DNA of 64,000 nucleotides, from positions 56,808,806 to 56,872,805 of the forward strand of contig NW_023601543.1 in the NCBI RefSeq assembly GCF_014898055.3. Direction: 5' to 3'. Source of the stretch: Talpa occidentalis. Its lineage: Eukaryota > Chordata > Mammalia > Eulipotyphla > Talpidae. This document shows, piece by piece, positions 1 through 11,836 of this stretch. Below the pieces are notes generated by a model. That model made no database searches. It saw only the letters and a program-made list of their open reading frames with translations, and had not been told where the DNA came from. A program made the position numbers and the translations under genes. Numbering within the stretch: position 1 is the stretch's first letter; the number at the start of each line of letters is the position of its first letter.

Positions 1-299
1 ATCTCATAACTGGATACCAGACAACTAGGGACATCCCCTGTGCTCCACAGTCCACTGAAATTTTTCAAACTAGTTCCTCCTAAACTTGCTTAACCTGCCC
101 AGCCTGTTCCTTCCTGTGAAAACCACAATAAGGACTCTTGCCGCACATCTCCCTCCCGCATCTCCGCTGCCTGCAGACTGACCCTGGTGCTTCCCCCACG
201 TAGCACCCCATGGTGTAGTTTGCCCCATTCTCTAGGATTCTGGAGTACAACAAACTGTCTTTTCAATATCAGTCAGCAGTGGACCCAAGAGAATGAATG

Positions 300-700
300 G
301 AGAAAAAAAAAAATGTGATATATACATAATAATGGAATATTACTCAGTCTTAAAAAGAAAAGAAAATTCTGACACACGTTATCATGTGGATGAAACTTGA
401 GGATATTATGCTAAATGAGATAAGCCAGTCACGAAAAGATAAATACCATCTGATTCCATTTACATGAGGTAACTAGAGTAGTCAAATTTGTAGACAGAAA
501 GTAAAATGGTGGTTGCCAGGGGCCAGAGGAAGGGGGAATGGGGAGGTGATATGGATGGGTTCATTGAGGACAGAGTTTCAGTTTGAGAAGATAAAAATGC
601 TCTGGAGGTGCATTGCACAACAGTGTGAATGCACTTAATGAACTACACACTGAAAAATAGTTGAGGTGGTAAATTTTATGTTATGTATTTTTTAACCATA
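300..700 (+). mobile_element. Old L1 3' end fragment
   Basis: The segment reads like the end of L1 ORF2 and 3' UTR on the + strand: a GGAATATTACTCAGTC block, then ATGGATGAAACTTGAGG, then the typical GGTTGCCAGGGGCCAGAGG stretch. It is diverged and has no clear tail or TSD, so it is an old fragment. The first 300 bases show nothing I recognise. Confidence 0.75.
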
Positions 701-1849
701 GTTACAAATATAGGGGTTGGGTATAATAACTGGATTGCCCATCTCGGTATTATCTGCTTGACATCTGCTCCACCTAATTATCTGTTCACCCTGAACCAAC
801 CTACAGCTCCTCCTGAGCGCATTAACAGTTTGCTTAGTTATGATCACTCAGAGGCAGCAACCACCCCATAGAAAAAGATTTAGAAATTCCAAGGGGACTA
901 ACACAGTTGTGGAAAACCATTGTATTGTTGTCCCCTTCCTTAAAGACAATGAACTAAATACTGACAATGAGTAGACAAATACAAGAATGAGCATCTGTGG
1001 AAAAGAGGGATCTTAAATTAGATCATCTTTCCAGTTTGGCCGAAGAGCCATTGGGAAATAACTTTTCTATCCCTTCTTCCACTGAGCTCAAATTCCCTTC
1101 TGTATATGATCAGAATTTATTAATCTAGATATGCAAATATCCAGAAAAATCATAATAATTATTGTAAGTATAATACCAGTCCCCCATTGGGTTTCACACA
1201 TACATAGTTCTTTACAATAGTCAGAGCATTTTTTGTGCAACGTAGTTCATTTAATTCTTGCAACTCTCACAAGAAGACAAGACAAAGACAAACAACTCCT
1301 GGCTTGGGGTCAGTTCTCATGAAGGCATCTCTGACTCCTGCCCTGCCCTGTGACCTGCAAAACATTGACATCTGCTCTGTCCTAATTTTCTATCTGCTCT
1401 TCTTGACATAGACACCTTATAGATTTGATTTACAGGACCTAATTCCTAGATCCACCACAATGTACTACAAAATTTACCTTAACAATCCACCTAGGGACCA
1501 TCTACTACTCTCAGACCTTTATCATTTCACATTTGTACTATTCTAACATGCTCCAAATTAGTCTCTAAACCTCTATTTTGGCCCCCTGGTATGTCAGTTT
1601 CGTGGTAAAATAAAAGATGATTAATTAAAAATGTTTGCATTTAAAGAGTTGGATTTTTTAAAACAATTTATTATAATTTATTTCATTTAACCCTCTAGGA
1701 AGATCACAATCATCAGCAGTTCCAGCGCAATTTCAGGTGCAATGGGGAATTTAGGAATCTCAGTCCAGCTATTAATGTAGTGAGCCTTGCGGGTAAAATA
1801 CATGCGTACTTTTGATAGTTGTAGGAAAAATGGAGTGGCTCAGTCTTTT
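701..1849. other. No gene seen; possible MIR trace
   Basis: AT-rich sequence without a convincing open frame or strong repeat match. Around 1195-1300 the run TTTAATTCTTGCAACTCTCAC resembles the minus strand of a MIR core, but the match is short and could be chance. Confidence 0.3.
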
Positions 1850-2250
1850 TTCCACCATCCCACCACTGGACTCTACTGCCAGCAACTGTGGTTTTGTTTT
1901 CCTCCTAGGTTTCATTGCCCACACATGGTAGCGTGTTGTTTTGGGGAAGTGCTTGGGAGTGTGAGCACCGGGCATGCATACCTATAAGTGTGGACACCGA
2001 GGCTGGGAGAGATCGCTACAAGAGATGCGATTGCACGAGAAAGAACAAAATGAGAGGGAGACTGAGAGAGAGGACAGAGAGAGGGCCAGAGAGAATGCCA
2101 GAGAAAAGAAAGAGAAGGCACAGAGATTGCAGGGGCTGGGGGATTCGGCCCTGCCAGCCTCCCAGCCCCCTGCTGCCGATGGTCTGCCGATGTTGTAACT
2201 GGATCCCTACTTCAGCAATAAAAGCCTGAGGTATGTGGTTAAAAAATAAT
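1850..2250 (+). mobile_element. LTR-like repeat, family C, copy 1
   Basis: Shares an ordered set of words with the minus strand of 15080-15560: CTAGGTTTCAT, then GTGCTTGGGAGTGTGAGCA, then a GGGCATGCATACCTATAAG block, then a purine-rich tract, and ends near an AATAAAAGCC polyadenylation-like signal at about 2217. The shared order on opposite strands supports one dispersed LTR family. The ends were not resolved. The open frames here are produced by the purine-rich tract. Confidence 0.5.
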
Positions 2251-2259
2251 TGGTTCAAG

Positions 2260-3630
2260 TTAACAAGCTTAAGCTATCCTCAGCTATATAAAATTGGTTA
2301 CTGATTCTTCAGAAATGATGAAAAGGAAACTGACTGATTCTATCCTCCAGACAGAAGTCTATAACCATCAGTTCTCACACAATTGTTTCTTAATGATTTC
2401 TTAAAATGACTGCTTGTGGCCTAGTCCAAAGGTCTTTGGCCTAACTCAAACAACACAGTTAGTAATGTAATTTCTCTGAAATGGCTCCCCAGCTCCATTT
2501 TAAAATGGCTTCACGTATGTCAACTTTTCACAGCTACAGGTAAAAGCCCAAGTCTGGCACACTGAACTTCCAGAACCTTGCTTTCCCTGCTTTTCAGTAC
2601 CATCTCCAGGAACCCACTGCTCTGTTATTTGTTTTAATGGCTGTACTAGATTCTTTGCTGTTCTCCCTGATATAAAACAAAATTCATCTGAAAACATTTG
2701 GAGAGCAAATGGACTTAATTAAATGATTCATGAATCAGGCAACATCCCATCTAGCAAATAGAGAGACTCTGCAAGGAGTTGGATAAAATGGAAGGCTTTT
2801 ATAGTCAGAGTGGGACAAGGGTTATTAGCAAAAGAAAGGTTACTTCAGGCAAAGTGTCATTCCCTTACGGAAAGCGGGTGGGGAGGGGGGTTTCCTATTA
2901 TGTAGATGTCAACACTCACTAGTGTTGACTAGGAAACTTTGGGAGAGGCTGAAATGCGTTTAGGTTAGAGTTAAGTCTGAGGGGTGGGAAGCATGACCTG
3001 AAGGACTCTATGTTGAACCTGTTATTTCTTTAACTGCTCAACACACCAGTCCAAAAAACTTTGGTTTTTGCTTTTCCTCTAGGATATCCTTTCCTTTCCT
3101 TTCTTTTCTAAACCTATGAACCTCGCATGGCACCTCCTTGAGGAGCCTTGGCTAATATTCTATACCTATCTTCTTCTTTAGATTTTATCCTAATATAATG
3201 AAAGCATCTCTTTGTGACTGGCTCTGTCTTTAGGACAAGATCCTGAAAGGCTGGGAGGAGGCTTTATTCTTGTTTGTATTTCAGCACATAGCTCTTGCCA
3301 CTAGACATAGCCTGAATGGACACACAGGCTTTTATTTTTCTAGAGTCTACATGCAAGCACCCCTCAGACTTAAATCACAGTCATAAGGACTGCCAAACAG
3401 GTGCTGGAAATCAGCATAAATGCAAAAAAGTAAAACCCACCCAAACACAAAACATGTTAATAACCCTGCACTTAATTTCTCAGTAAAAACTTGTTGGAAC
3501 TTGAAAGGTGTTCTGAAACATTGTTATCAACTTAAAAAGCAAGGGAAATGGTTGAAAAGTCTTGTTTCTATACTTTAGTATCTCAGGTTTGGAAAGGCTC
3601 AGTAAGCAGAGGCATCAAAAATAACAGCTT
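2260..3630. other. Unassigned, probably old LTR sequence
   Basis: No gene is supported. At 2690-3060 there is a block with a reversed TATA-like element (GCTTTTATAG) and a G-rich run, which could be a diverged minus-strand LTR. Similar opening words occur near 29320 and 59260, but the match is weak. The rest shows nothing I can name. Confidence 0.25.
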
Positions 3631-3631
3631 A

Positions 3632-4577
3632 GGGTCTCCCTGGTGGCGCAAGTGATGGAGGACAAGAATAGACAAACTGGAAAGGAGGCCTCACAAGACT
3701 AAAACCTGACTCACACAAGGAGGTGGGGATCGAGGGGAATAACATGACCATTAGCACAGCTGTAGAGGTCATGACCCTGAGGCACCAGTGCCTTACCACA
3801 AGGCATGAGACCCAAGCAGGATCAGATTGCTCTAGGGAGTGGAGCACAGACCTGAGGGTAAAGATAAGGAGATTGGGCCCACCCTGGAATCTCTGGTCCC
3901 TTTCTAGTTTTGCCTGTTACCCAACATCAGCAATAAGCAGGCCGCTCCACAGAGGAGTGACCCCTCCCGAAGAGAAAAGGACTCTATCAGTGCAGTCTCT
4001 GCACAGGCTCGGGGCAGCACGCCCACTGCCCACCTGTGACTATGCTGGTGCCTCTTTTCACCAACTCTCTCCCTCTGCAGGGCAGCAGCTTCCTACCTGC
4101 CTGTGACCTGTCAAGGCCGCCTGCCTGCAACCATTCAGGCCTCTCTTAGCAAAACCTGTCCCTTTTTCCTTTCCCTAATAAACCTGCTCTTTAAATATAA
4201 CTAATGTCTCTGTCTCGTGGAGAAACGCACCTGGGGAACTCGCCGCGTGCCGCTGAAACAGGAGCTCTGGTGAAACCTTTCCCAGAGTGAACCCAAGGAC
4301 CCTGTAACTGTACAAAACTCCATCACAAGGGGTTAAGTCTTAGCACTATGAACCTATCCACAGCCACTGCAACACAAGTTTGATCCCCAGCCATGGAGCT
4401 AACCCACATGGCACAGCAGACCTCTCCTGTCTCGCCCGCTGCTCCCTCAGCAGTGTATTTCAGCAACTCTACCTGTTCTGCTCCCCACTCTGTCCCTGGT
4501 GAATCCTCTCACCCCCACTCCCACACCTCTGGCCTGTACCCCAGCTCTTGTATGCATAAATAATCTTAAAAAAAAAA
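3632..4577 (+). mobile_element. tRNA-derived SINE split by an LTR
   Basis: The SINE head with its A box (CTGGTGGCGCAAG) ends at 3652 and resumes at 4326 with CAAGGGGTTAAGTC, then the B box (GTTTGATCCCC), the body and an A-rich tail near 4577. The whole gap is one LTR. Without it the SINE reads continuously, so the SINE was there first. Confidence 0.9.
3653..4325 (+). mobile_element. Solo LTR, class I-type, inside a SINE
   Basis: The element runs from TGATGGAGG to CTCCATCA, so it has TG...CA ends, and is flanked by a 4-bp duplication CAAG (3649-3652 and 4326-4329). A CTAATAAACC polyadenylation signal near 4176 and a CT-rich stretch before it fit a + strand LTR of about 670 bp. Four-base duplications are typical of gammaretrovirus-like (class I) elements. 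A 127-codon open frame inside it (3723-4106) has no recognisable protein features and is probably chance. Confidence 0.9.
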
Positions 4578-4895
4578 ACAGCTTAAAAAATACTAAAATT
4601 TAATTCCATAAAATGAGCTTCTGATGTAATTGACCTAATGCCTCAGTTGCATAATGGCTGTGATATGACAATATTCTTGATTTTTAAGGAAAAGAAGAAA
4701 CTGAGGCAGAAGGTAATTTAAAGACTCTTAAAATCCCTTCTGCTAAAAAAATGATTCTGACACTTGCTAAAGCAGAATTAAAATAGGACTTTATTTGGGA
4801 CTACTGCCATAGGTATGCCAGGAAAGAAAGACTTTTCTTCTGTCCTCTTATCTTCAGGGATTAGAAGTTAAACTGACAAAGAGAGAAAAGTAGCA

Positions 4896-5450
4896 GAATA
4901 TGTCACCCCAACATATGTCACTTTGGTATAAGGATTTTTTCAGCTGAATGTATTCAGGAAAAAGCAGACACAAGAAAAACTCTGCCTTCCCTCTATTTAC
5001 CTAATAGTAGGAGCTAAGTTTGTAAAGGTGCTCATACCTTCCCTGTCTATCAGAAAGAATAAAAGTTTATCACCAGAGAATTCTAGACTCTTATCAACCT
5101 AGAGAGGGCGCCAGAGGAAGCTATATAACAAACTACTAACTGGCCCTTATTTTCCAGTAGTTCTCCCATATATTTATCTTCTTACGTTTGCCGCCCCAGG
5201 AATTCAAAGTCTTTTTCCTTTGTTTTGTCATTTCTCTAAAAATGTATTGTTAAAAGGCTATATAATTCCAATTCTAACCACCCATTTGAGTTACTTATCA
5301 CTGCATATTCCCACATATGTGCCCAGTGCACACATTCATCAGTTTTTCTCATGTTAATCTATCTTTTGTCTGTTTAATTTGCAGGGCCCCAGCCTATGCA
5401 CCTAGGATGAATAGAGGAAATAGCTTTTTTCTTCCACTACAACAGATTAG
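4896..5450 (+). mobile_element. LTR-like repeat, family D, copy 1
   Basis: Begins with a motif repeated through the window (ATATGTCACCCCAACATATG, then CACTTTGG) and ends with a CTGTTTAATTTGCAG block and a short A/T-rich, pyrimidine-rich end (CTTCCACTACA). At least seven other stretches share these two ends. The orientation is provisional. Confidence 0.5.
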
Positions 5451-5629
5451 CAAGAGAAAAGACAGATATTCATTCGTGTATCTACCTACAGAAGTTCACA
5501 AAAAATGTGACTCAAGTGTGTGGAATTGGAGGCTTATATACTGTAAGGGTATCATTTAATAAGGTTAAAAACTAAGCTCCCACTCCTTGCCCCCCGGGCA
5601 CATTTGGGAGGCTTGAATACACAAGGGAA

Positions 5630-5985
5630 TCCATAAGGTTGCCATGGGAACTAGACTATAAGCCCCACCGCTATGACCAAAACAAGCAGCCCAGCTCTAG
5701 GAATACAGAAGCAGGGTCCCGACACATCCTGTGTGAAAGGTCAGCACCAGAGACCAGACATCCCAGCAGATAATTGGTGCAGACTGGTACCCCGAGTTAG
5801 AAAGTCTGTGAAAACAGAGTATAAAAGAGAGTGTCATATCCTTCTTGCCATGCAGACATATATCTGCCATCGACCCCCTGCTCTCTTGCAGGGTATTTTA
5901 ATAAATCTGCATTTTCTGATTTTCTGTTCACGCTGTCCTAGGTGAATTCTTTCACCCCAGTGCCTCTGGCATCACCCCAATTTAC
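5630..5985 (+). mobile_element. LTR fragment with TATA and poly(A) signals
   Basis: Contains GAGTATAAAAGAGAG at about 5818 and, 80 bases later, TTTTAATAAATCTGC, the usual spacing of an LTR promoter and polyadenylation signal on the + strand. Boundaries and TSD were not found. It seems to lie within older LTR-like sequence (5450-6500). Confidence 0.55.
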
Positions 5986-7385
5986 ACCACCCAATATACC
6001 ATCTTAATAGGAGGAGGTGATGGGTAGAATGGCACTTATAGGAAAACAAGTAACTTTTTGGAAAGACAAATGGGTCCTTAGGAGAATAGGTGGGAGATTT
6101 GGTCTTTTTATGGCAATGTCTGTTTTTAGGCGCCATGTGGAGACATCTCATCTCTGGTGATAAGTCAGTCTTCCCTGCTTGTTCCCTGGGAGAGGACTTA
6201 TGACACCTGAGGTTTTTGGAAGCCTCTGTTATTAGGCAAATAAGAGATCTCAGAAACTCAAATGCCTTCTTAAAATAATTTTTATGCCACAGTGGCTAAT
6301 TCTGAACCCCTTCAAGCATCAAGACTAACATGATAGGGGCAACAGATTGGGCTCAATGCCAAATAAAACAAGAACAAATGGGGATTTATAGCCAATGAGC
6401 AGAATGAGACATCAGTGGATGGAAAATTACTAAGAAGATATATCAAGGGTAGAGGGATTTTTGTTAAACCAACCAATAGGATTCTTACTGAAGGGAGGCC
6501 AGAGTGATCAGATACCAAGGGTCAGGGATTCTCTCTAAACTCACTTAGCAGAATTCTTGCTACAACTGAACTAGACAGGCAAAAGACAGAGTCTGAGGAC
6601 AAGACCTTCTTGAAAAGAGAGCTTAAAAAAAGCCTGTGTAAACTTTGGTGAAGGAGAGGGTCTTTATCACTTCTGAGCTCAAACTGAAGCTGAGCACAGT
6701 AGTTATTGGCTGTCATCTGAACTGCAAGGGCACTCTGTGAGCATGCCCCAAATGAAGACAAAGAGGCAAATATGGCTTCTGGCTTTTGACCTTAGTTCTG
6801 TAACAGGGTGGTCCCCAGGAAAGGGAGAGGTTCCCTGCCCCACCCAAGGGAGGGTGGAGCTGAGCAGGAAGAGAAGAAGCAGCAGAAGAGACTGAGGAAG
6901 GAAGCAGGATGGAGCCAGGAGACCTGGAGGAGGCACATGGAGCCTAGAGACACGTGAAGAAACTGCGCTTGTCTTTTGGTCGTGGACTGGGTGACACAGA
7001 TGTGGGTGAGACCCGTGGGGAGGTGACAATGGCAGCTTTTATCTTGATGTTGATTTTGCTCTTTTCCTTCCGGGCTTGTCTGGTTGTTTCTGACCCTTTT
7101 CTGTGGGTCCCCACTGGAAGATGCTTTAGACTTGTGGCAGGCTTTGGGGCCTTGCTCTGGGCCAATCCCATTTGGATGGACTTTTACCCATGAGGGGACG
7201 GGTAACTTTGGGTGCTTCATTTAGAAACTAGACTCTTTGCCTTACCTGTATTGTTTCCTAGTTTTATTAAAGATCCTTCCCATTAGTCTCATGTGTTTTG
7301 TGTTGATGCGGCGGATGGCAGAACCCATTTAGAATAGGCAGGTTTGCGGGGTTTGGGCTGCCCCTCTCCCTGTCCTATAACAGTT
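5986..7385 (+). other. Unassigned; possible LTR end near 7260-7385
   Basis: No gene is supported. The end of this stretch (TTTTATTAAAGATCC near 7262, then a GT-rich and GC-rich end) looks like an R/U5 region, so part of it may be a diverged + strand LTR. An open frame starting at 7029 begins with a hydrophobic, signal-peptide-like run but has no further support. Confidence 0.25.
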
Positions 7386-7787
7386 CCATGTTGCTTTTTG
7401 TGTTTAACTCAGAAAAGTAGAAAGGAGAAATGTCATCTAACCAAAAATGACCCATGCAACTTAAAAAATTGGGAGAAAATACTTACAAACCATTATATGG
7501 GCTAATATCCAAAAGCTTGGCAAAGATGTGGAGAAAAGGGAATCCTAGTGCACTGTTACTGAGAATATATACTGGTACAACCAATATGAAAAATAATTTG
7601 GAGGTCCCTCAAAAAATTAAAAATATAGATAGCATATGATCCAGCAATTGCATTCCTGGGTATATAACCAAAAGAAATGAAAACAGAATATCAAAGAGAT
7701 ATCTATACTCCCAAGTTTATTGCAGCATTATTCACAATAGCCTAGATACAGAAAGTATCCACCAATGGATGAATAAAGAAAGTGTCC

Positions 7788-8849
7788 TGCTGGAGACCCG
7801 CTCCAGCTAGAAGTTGTGTCAGGGGTCTCAGAGAGGAGAGGACGGCGTCGGCCAAGTTTTCTCTCGGAGGACTGAGGGGAAGTGGAGCGAGGTAGAAGTA
7901 AGGTAGACACAGACACGTTATTTCGTGCAAGTATCTCCTGCTGAGGGTCTCAGCGGGTCTTTATTTTATACCTTAAGGCGAGCAGTGGGATTACATCAGC
8001 ATAAGCATTGAATCAGAGCAGAGACGATCAATACATATTTTCTCATGATCATGTGAAGACCCCCTTGGCCTTACACCTGTAGGCCATTTCTTTGGTAACC
8101 TAAGAACAATTAATTTCCTAGGTATAGGTCATTTACTGGCATGATCAATCATACAAGACAGCACAACATTTGGCAACAATTAAACTTTCGCAATTACAAA
8201 CGTGGGTGTAGAATTCCTATTCTATATTCAATTACTAAAATCAATCTATTTCCTAGCACTCAATTATTTTGGTTAATATGTTAATTACTTCAAGGTGGTC
8301 TAAAACAGTTCATCAAATCTGCGTAAGTTCTACTGAAGTCTAACTCTTAACTAGAAATTCCTAACCTCCACACTGCCTGCGAACCATTGGCCTCATACAC
8401 TAGGGAATGTATTGTTGCCGCAAACAGGTACCCCCCAGGTTAGGCTATGTTTTCCAAGCACAGCTGGTTCAGGGCAGCTTGTTCTCCATAGTTCTCAGGG
8501 CCGAAACATTTCTTTCCTAACTATACCTTTAACAATTTTTTACTTCTTTTGTGATAGTTCATGCGTAAGAACAATGAGCCAATTGTCACCTGGGTCCGAA
8601 TTAGGTTTTCATAGGCCAATTTATAACTAACTTACTTCAGCATTAACCAAGAACAAAGAGGAGAGCATTAGCAGGCGTTGCCATGGAGACTCCCTAGTTC
8701 AGATCTTCTTTGGGAAGTGCAAGAACTGCCTTCTTCTGGGAAGTACAACGTTCCCTCTTCGGGGGAGCACAGGGACTCCCCGCTTCTCGGGAGTCTCCCC
8801 CAATGTCCGGACCTTGTCAAGAGACAGCATGGGAGGCGCGGCCTGCCGC
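7788..8849 (-). mobile_element. Class II-type (ERVK-like) solo LTR
   Basis: A 1062-bp element with TG...CA ends (TGCTGGAGACCC to CTGCCGCA) flanked by an exact 6-bp duplication GTGTCC (7782-7787 and 8850-8855). Six-base duplications and about 1 kb length fit betaretrovirus-like LTRs. Read on the minus strand it has a TATAAAATAAAG element near 7965, followed by a CT-rich end. No internal retroviral sequence remains, so it is a solo LTR left by recombination. Confidence 0.9.
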
Positions 8850-8879
8850 AGTGTCCATCAATGGATGAATAAAGAAGAC

Positions 8880-8942
8880 GTGACATATATCACATGCACA
8901 CGCACATGCACACACGCACATGCACACACACACATGCATGAC
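8880..8942. repeat. CA-rich microsatellite
   Basis: Alternating ACATGCACAC and CACACGCACATG units inside the L1 3' region, just after the GACGTGACATATATC segment. It replaces the TATATAC run usually seen at this place in L1. Confidence 0.85.
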
Positions 8943-9013
8943 ACACTGGAATGTTATTAAGCCATGAGAAGGGAGGAAATCTACAACAACATGCATGAAA
9001 CTTGAAGGCATTG

Positions 9014-10442
9014 ACAGACATGTGAAAAAATGTTCAACATCCTTCACAATCAGGGAAATGCAAATCAAAACCACAATGAGATATCACCTTACACCAGCAA
9101 GAATGGCACATATTAAAAAAAAAAAAAAAAACTAGCAACTACAAATGTTGGTGAGGATTTGGTGAAAAAGGAACTCTCCTACACTGCTGGTGGAGATGCA
9201 AACTGGTCCAACCACTATGGAAAGCTGTGTGGAAGTTCCTCACACTACTAAAAATGGAGCTACCACATGACCCAGCAATTCCACTCCCAGGAATCTACCC
9301 AAAGGACACAAAAACATTATTTCAAAAGGATACCTGCAAACTGCATGTGTTTATTTTTTTTGATTGCTGAGTAATATTCCATTGTGTATATGTACCACAT
9401 CTTCTTGATCCAGTCATCTATTTTGGGGCATTTGGGTTGTTTCCATAGCTTAGCTATTGTAAATAGTGCTGCTATAAACATAGGCGTGCAGGTGCCCTTT
9501 GGAATTACTGTTTCTGTGTCCTTTGGGTAAATACCTAGGAGTGGAATTGCTGGATCATATGGAAGCAACATGGATGGAGCTAGAAGGGATCATGCTCAGC
9601 GAAATAAGTCAGAAAGAAAAAGAAAAATACCGGATGGTCTCACTCATAGCAGGAATTTAGAAAACCTAAATAAGAGACCAGGAAAAAGACTAATCAATAC
9701 AAAGTAAAAATCAAAATCAACAAGCAACTATAAACCAGAGATACACTATAGGGTGTGGGGGGAGGGGCGGGGAAAGGAAGGACTAGAGTCAAACTAAGGG
9801 GGGGTGCAATTGTATGGGGAATATAACCAAAATGAAAATGCATACATTGTGCAAGGATGAAAAAATATGTAAGAATTATATAAAATAAAATACTTAAATC
9901 AAAAGGATACCTGCACCCCTATCGTTACTGCAGCACTATTTATAATAGGTAAGACTTGGAAACAACCCAAATGCCCAAAAATTTATGACTGGATCAAGAA
10001 GATGAGGTATATATACATGATGGAATAGTATTGAGCATTCAAAAAAGATAAACTCATGCCATTCGCAGCAATGAGGATGGAGCTAGAAGGAAATATTCTC
10101 AGTAAAATAAGTCAGAAGTAAAAAGAATAATATCGATGCTTTCACTTTTAGGAGGAATATAGGGGAACCAAATAAGAGATCCGGGAAAAAGATAATAGCA
10201 ATAACAAACATAACAAAACAAAACAAAAATAAACAGACAATTATAAATCAGAGACATTCTGCAGGGGAGGAGGGAGGGAGAGGTATCAAAACAAGGGCGG
10301 GAAGAGCACAAGGGACTGTGGTGATGGTACACGGGTGGTGGTGGGAATTCTATGGGGACTACAGCTGAAAAAGAAAGCAAACACTAAAAAAAAAAATGAA
10401 CAATGATGTAAAATGTATATAAATAAATGTAAAAAAACAAAA
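9014..10442 (+). mobile_element. Younger L1, 5'-truncated, in older L1
   Basis: Starts within ORF2 (TGACAGACATGTGAAAAAATG) and ends in an A-rich tail (TGTAAAAAAACAAAA). The flanks repeat GAAACTTGAAGGCATTG (8997-9013) and GAAACTTGAGGGCATTG (10443-10459), a 17-base duplication with one mismatch. This dates it after the old L1. It is itself interrupted at 9339-9898. Confidence 0.9.
9339..9898 (+). mobile_element. L1 insertion with 5' inversion (twin priming)
   Basis: Flanked by an exact 17-bp duplication TCAAAAGGATACCTGCA (9322-9338 and 9899-9915). The first part (9339 to about 9570) is L1 in minus orientation and encodes the C-terminal end of ORF2 ([20 protein letters not shown] read on the minus strand). 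The second part (about 9571-9898) is + strand 3' UTR ending in an A-rich tail. The two parts abut in the parental L1, as expected for twin-primed reverse transcription. Confidence 0.92.
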
Positions 10443-10995
10443 GAAACTTGAGGGCATTGTGCTAAGTAAAATGAGCCAGACAAAGAGAAATACTGTATGA
10501 TTTCATTTATATGTAGAATCTAAAAAAGCTGAACTCATAGAAACAAAGAGTAAAATGGTGATTCAAAGGGACTGGATGGTGGGGAAATTGGGAAGAAGCT
10601 GGTCCAAGGGTACAAACTTCCAGTTAGGAATTATGAATAAGATCTGAAGCTCTAACGCACAGTATAGTAATCATAATCACCAATATTGTATTATATACTT
10701 CAAATTGCCAAGAGAGCAGAACTTACATGTATTCACCACAAAAATGTAATAATAATTATGTGACAATCATACAGGTGTTAACTAATGCTAAAGTGGTAAT
10801 CCTATGGCAATACAAAAATGTATACCTTGCATGCCTTAAACCTATACAATTGTTTATGTCATTTACATATCATTCAATAAACATAAATGTACACCAAACC
10901 CAATAAAACTTAAGGTTTTTGTGGAAATTCTATTTTTAAAAAATATTAATTAAAATTAGTTTTCGATAAAAAGTTATTTTAAAATAAAAATTCTT

Positions 10996-11320
10996 GGGGC
11001 CTCCCCGGTGGCGCAGCGGTTGAGCGCTGGGTTGCGAAGCTGCCCGCAGCCTCTGCAGCGCCGGTTCGATCCCCGGCTGCTCCCCGGCCACCAGAGGAGG
11101 GTCCCACATGGCGCTCAGACCTCTCCTGCCGCCCGCTGCTCCCCTCAGCAGTGTACTTCGGTCCTTCTGCCTGCTCTGCTCCCCGCTCTGGCTCTGGTGA
11201 ATTCTCTCACCCTCCCGCGCTTCTGACTGTACCCAGTGCATGTATAAACAAAACAAACAAACAAAAAACAAAATAAATAAATAAAATAAAAAAAAACATG
11301 CCTATAAAAAAAAAAAAAAA
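10996..11320 (+). mobile_element. tRNA-derived SINE, GC-rich subfamily
   Basis: Head GGGCCTCCCCGGTGGCGCAG with A box, B box GGTTCGATCCCC at about 11061, body with CGCCCGCTGCTCCCCTCAGC, and an A-rich tail. Flanked by AAAATTCTTG on both sides (10986-10995, and ending at 11326). It keeps many CpGs, so this subfamily looks relatively young. Confidence 0.92.
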
Positions 11321-11345
11321 TTCTTGACTGTCATTAGCCTAGTCA

Positions 11346-11836
11346 TAAGACAAGACATACTAAGGACATACTACCCCCAAAATATGGTATTTTGGCATAT
11401 TGAATGTTCTTTTCACTGAAAGAGTTTAAGCAAACAACATAAACAGGAAAGTTACCCTGATGTCCCCATTTCTCCCCAAAATAGGTCATAAAACCCTCAT
11501 GCAAGAGGTATCCTCCCTATACCCAGAGGAAAGGAATATCCCAATAAATAGGCCGTTCTAAGTATTTCCCAGTTTATCACACGCATCTCCTTCTCCTTGC
11601 CCTATCAGGCCCTCCACAACTGTCCACTTTTCATCAAATCTAGCATAAAAATGCATAGCTCTATTTCTTCAGGTCTTCATTTCCTTATGAAGACTTCCAT
11701 GTCACATTAAAATTATATCGACAAAAACAATAGGCTTTTCTTCTCCTTTTCTTCTGTCTTTGCTGGTTTAATTTTCAGACCCAGCCCCCGGACCCTAAGA
11801 GGGTTAAGGAAAATATTGCCCTCCCTTATAGCTGCA
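11346..11836 (+). mobile_element. LTR-like repeat, family D, copy 2
   Basis: Opens with ACTACCCCCAAAATATGG, then TATTTTGGCATATTG, has a GCATAAAAATGCATAGC TATA-like element near 11644, and closes with TTTAATTTTCAGACCC, then a GTTAAGGAAAATATTGCCC end. This is the same order as the other D copies. Confidence 0.5.

Larger units (their letters stand above)
7440..10910 (+). mobile_element. Old L1 3' region, interrupted twice
   Basis: Old L1 ORF2 end and 3' UTR on the + strand, present as 7440-7787, 8850-9013 and 10443-10910. The words ATATCCAAAAGCTTGGC, CAGCAATTGCATTCCTGGG, then ATGAAACTTGAAGGCATTG and GATTTCATTTATATGTAG follow L1 order. The gaps are a class II-type solo LTR and a younger L1, each with its own duplication. 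Confidence 0.85.

Noticed and set aside
3723..4106. 127-codon open frame
   Set aside because: It lies wholly inside a solo LTR with verified duplications and has no domain or signal.
7029..7193. Small frame with signal-peptide-like start
   Set aside because: One hydrophobic run in 54 codons, no conservation evidence, and the region looks like a diverged LTR.
8880..8942. Regular spaced repeats as a CRISPR-like array
   Set aside because: It is a CA-type microsatellite without spacers, in a mammalian L1.
10998..11070. tRNA genes suggested by A and B boxes
   Set aside because: The boxes belong to SINE heads that continue into a common body and A-rich tail with target-site duplications.
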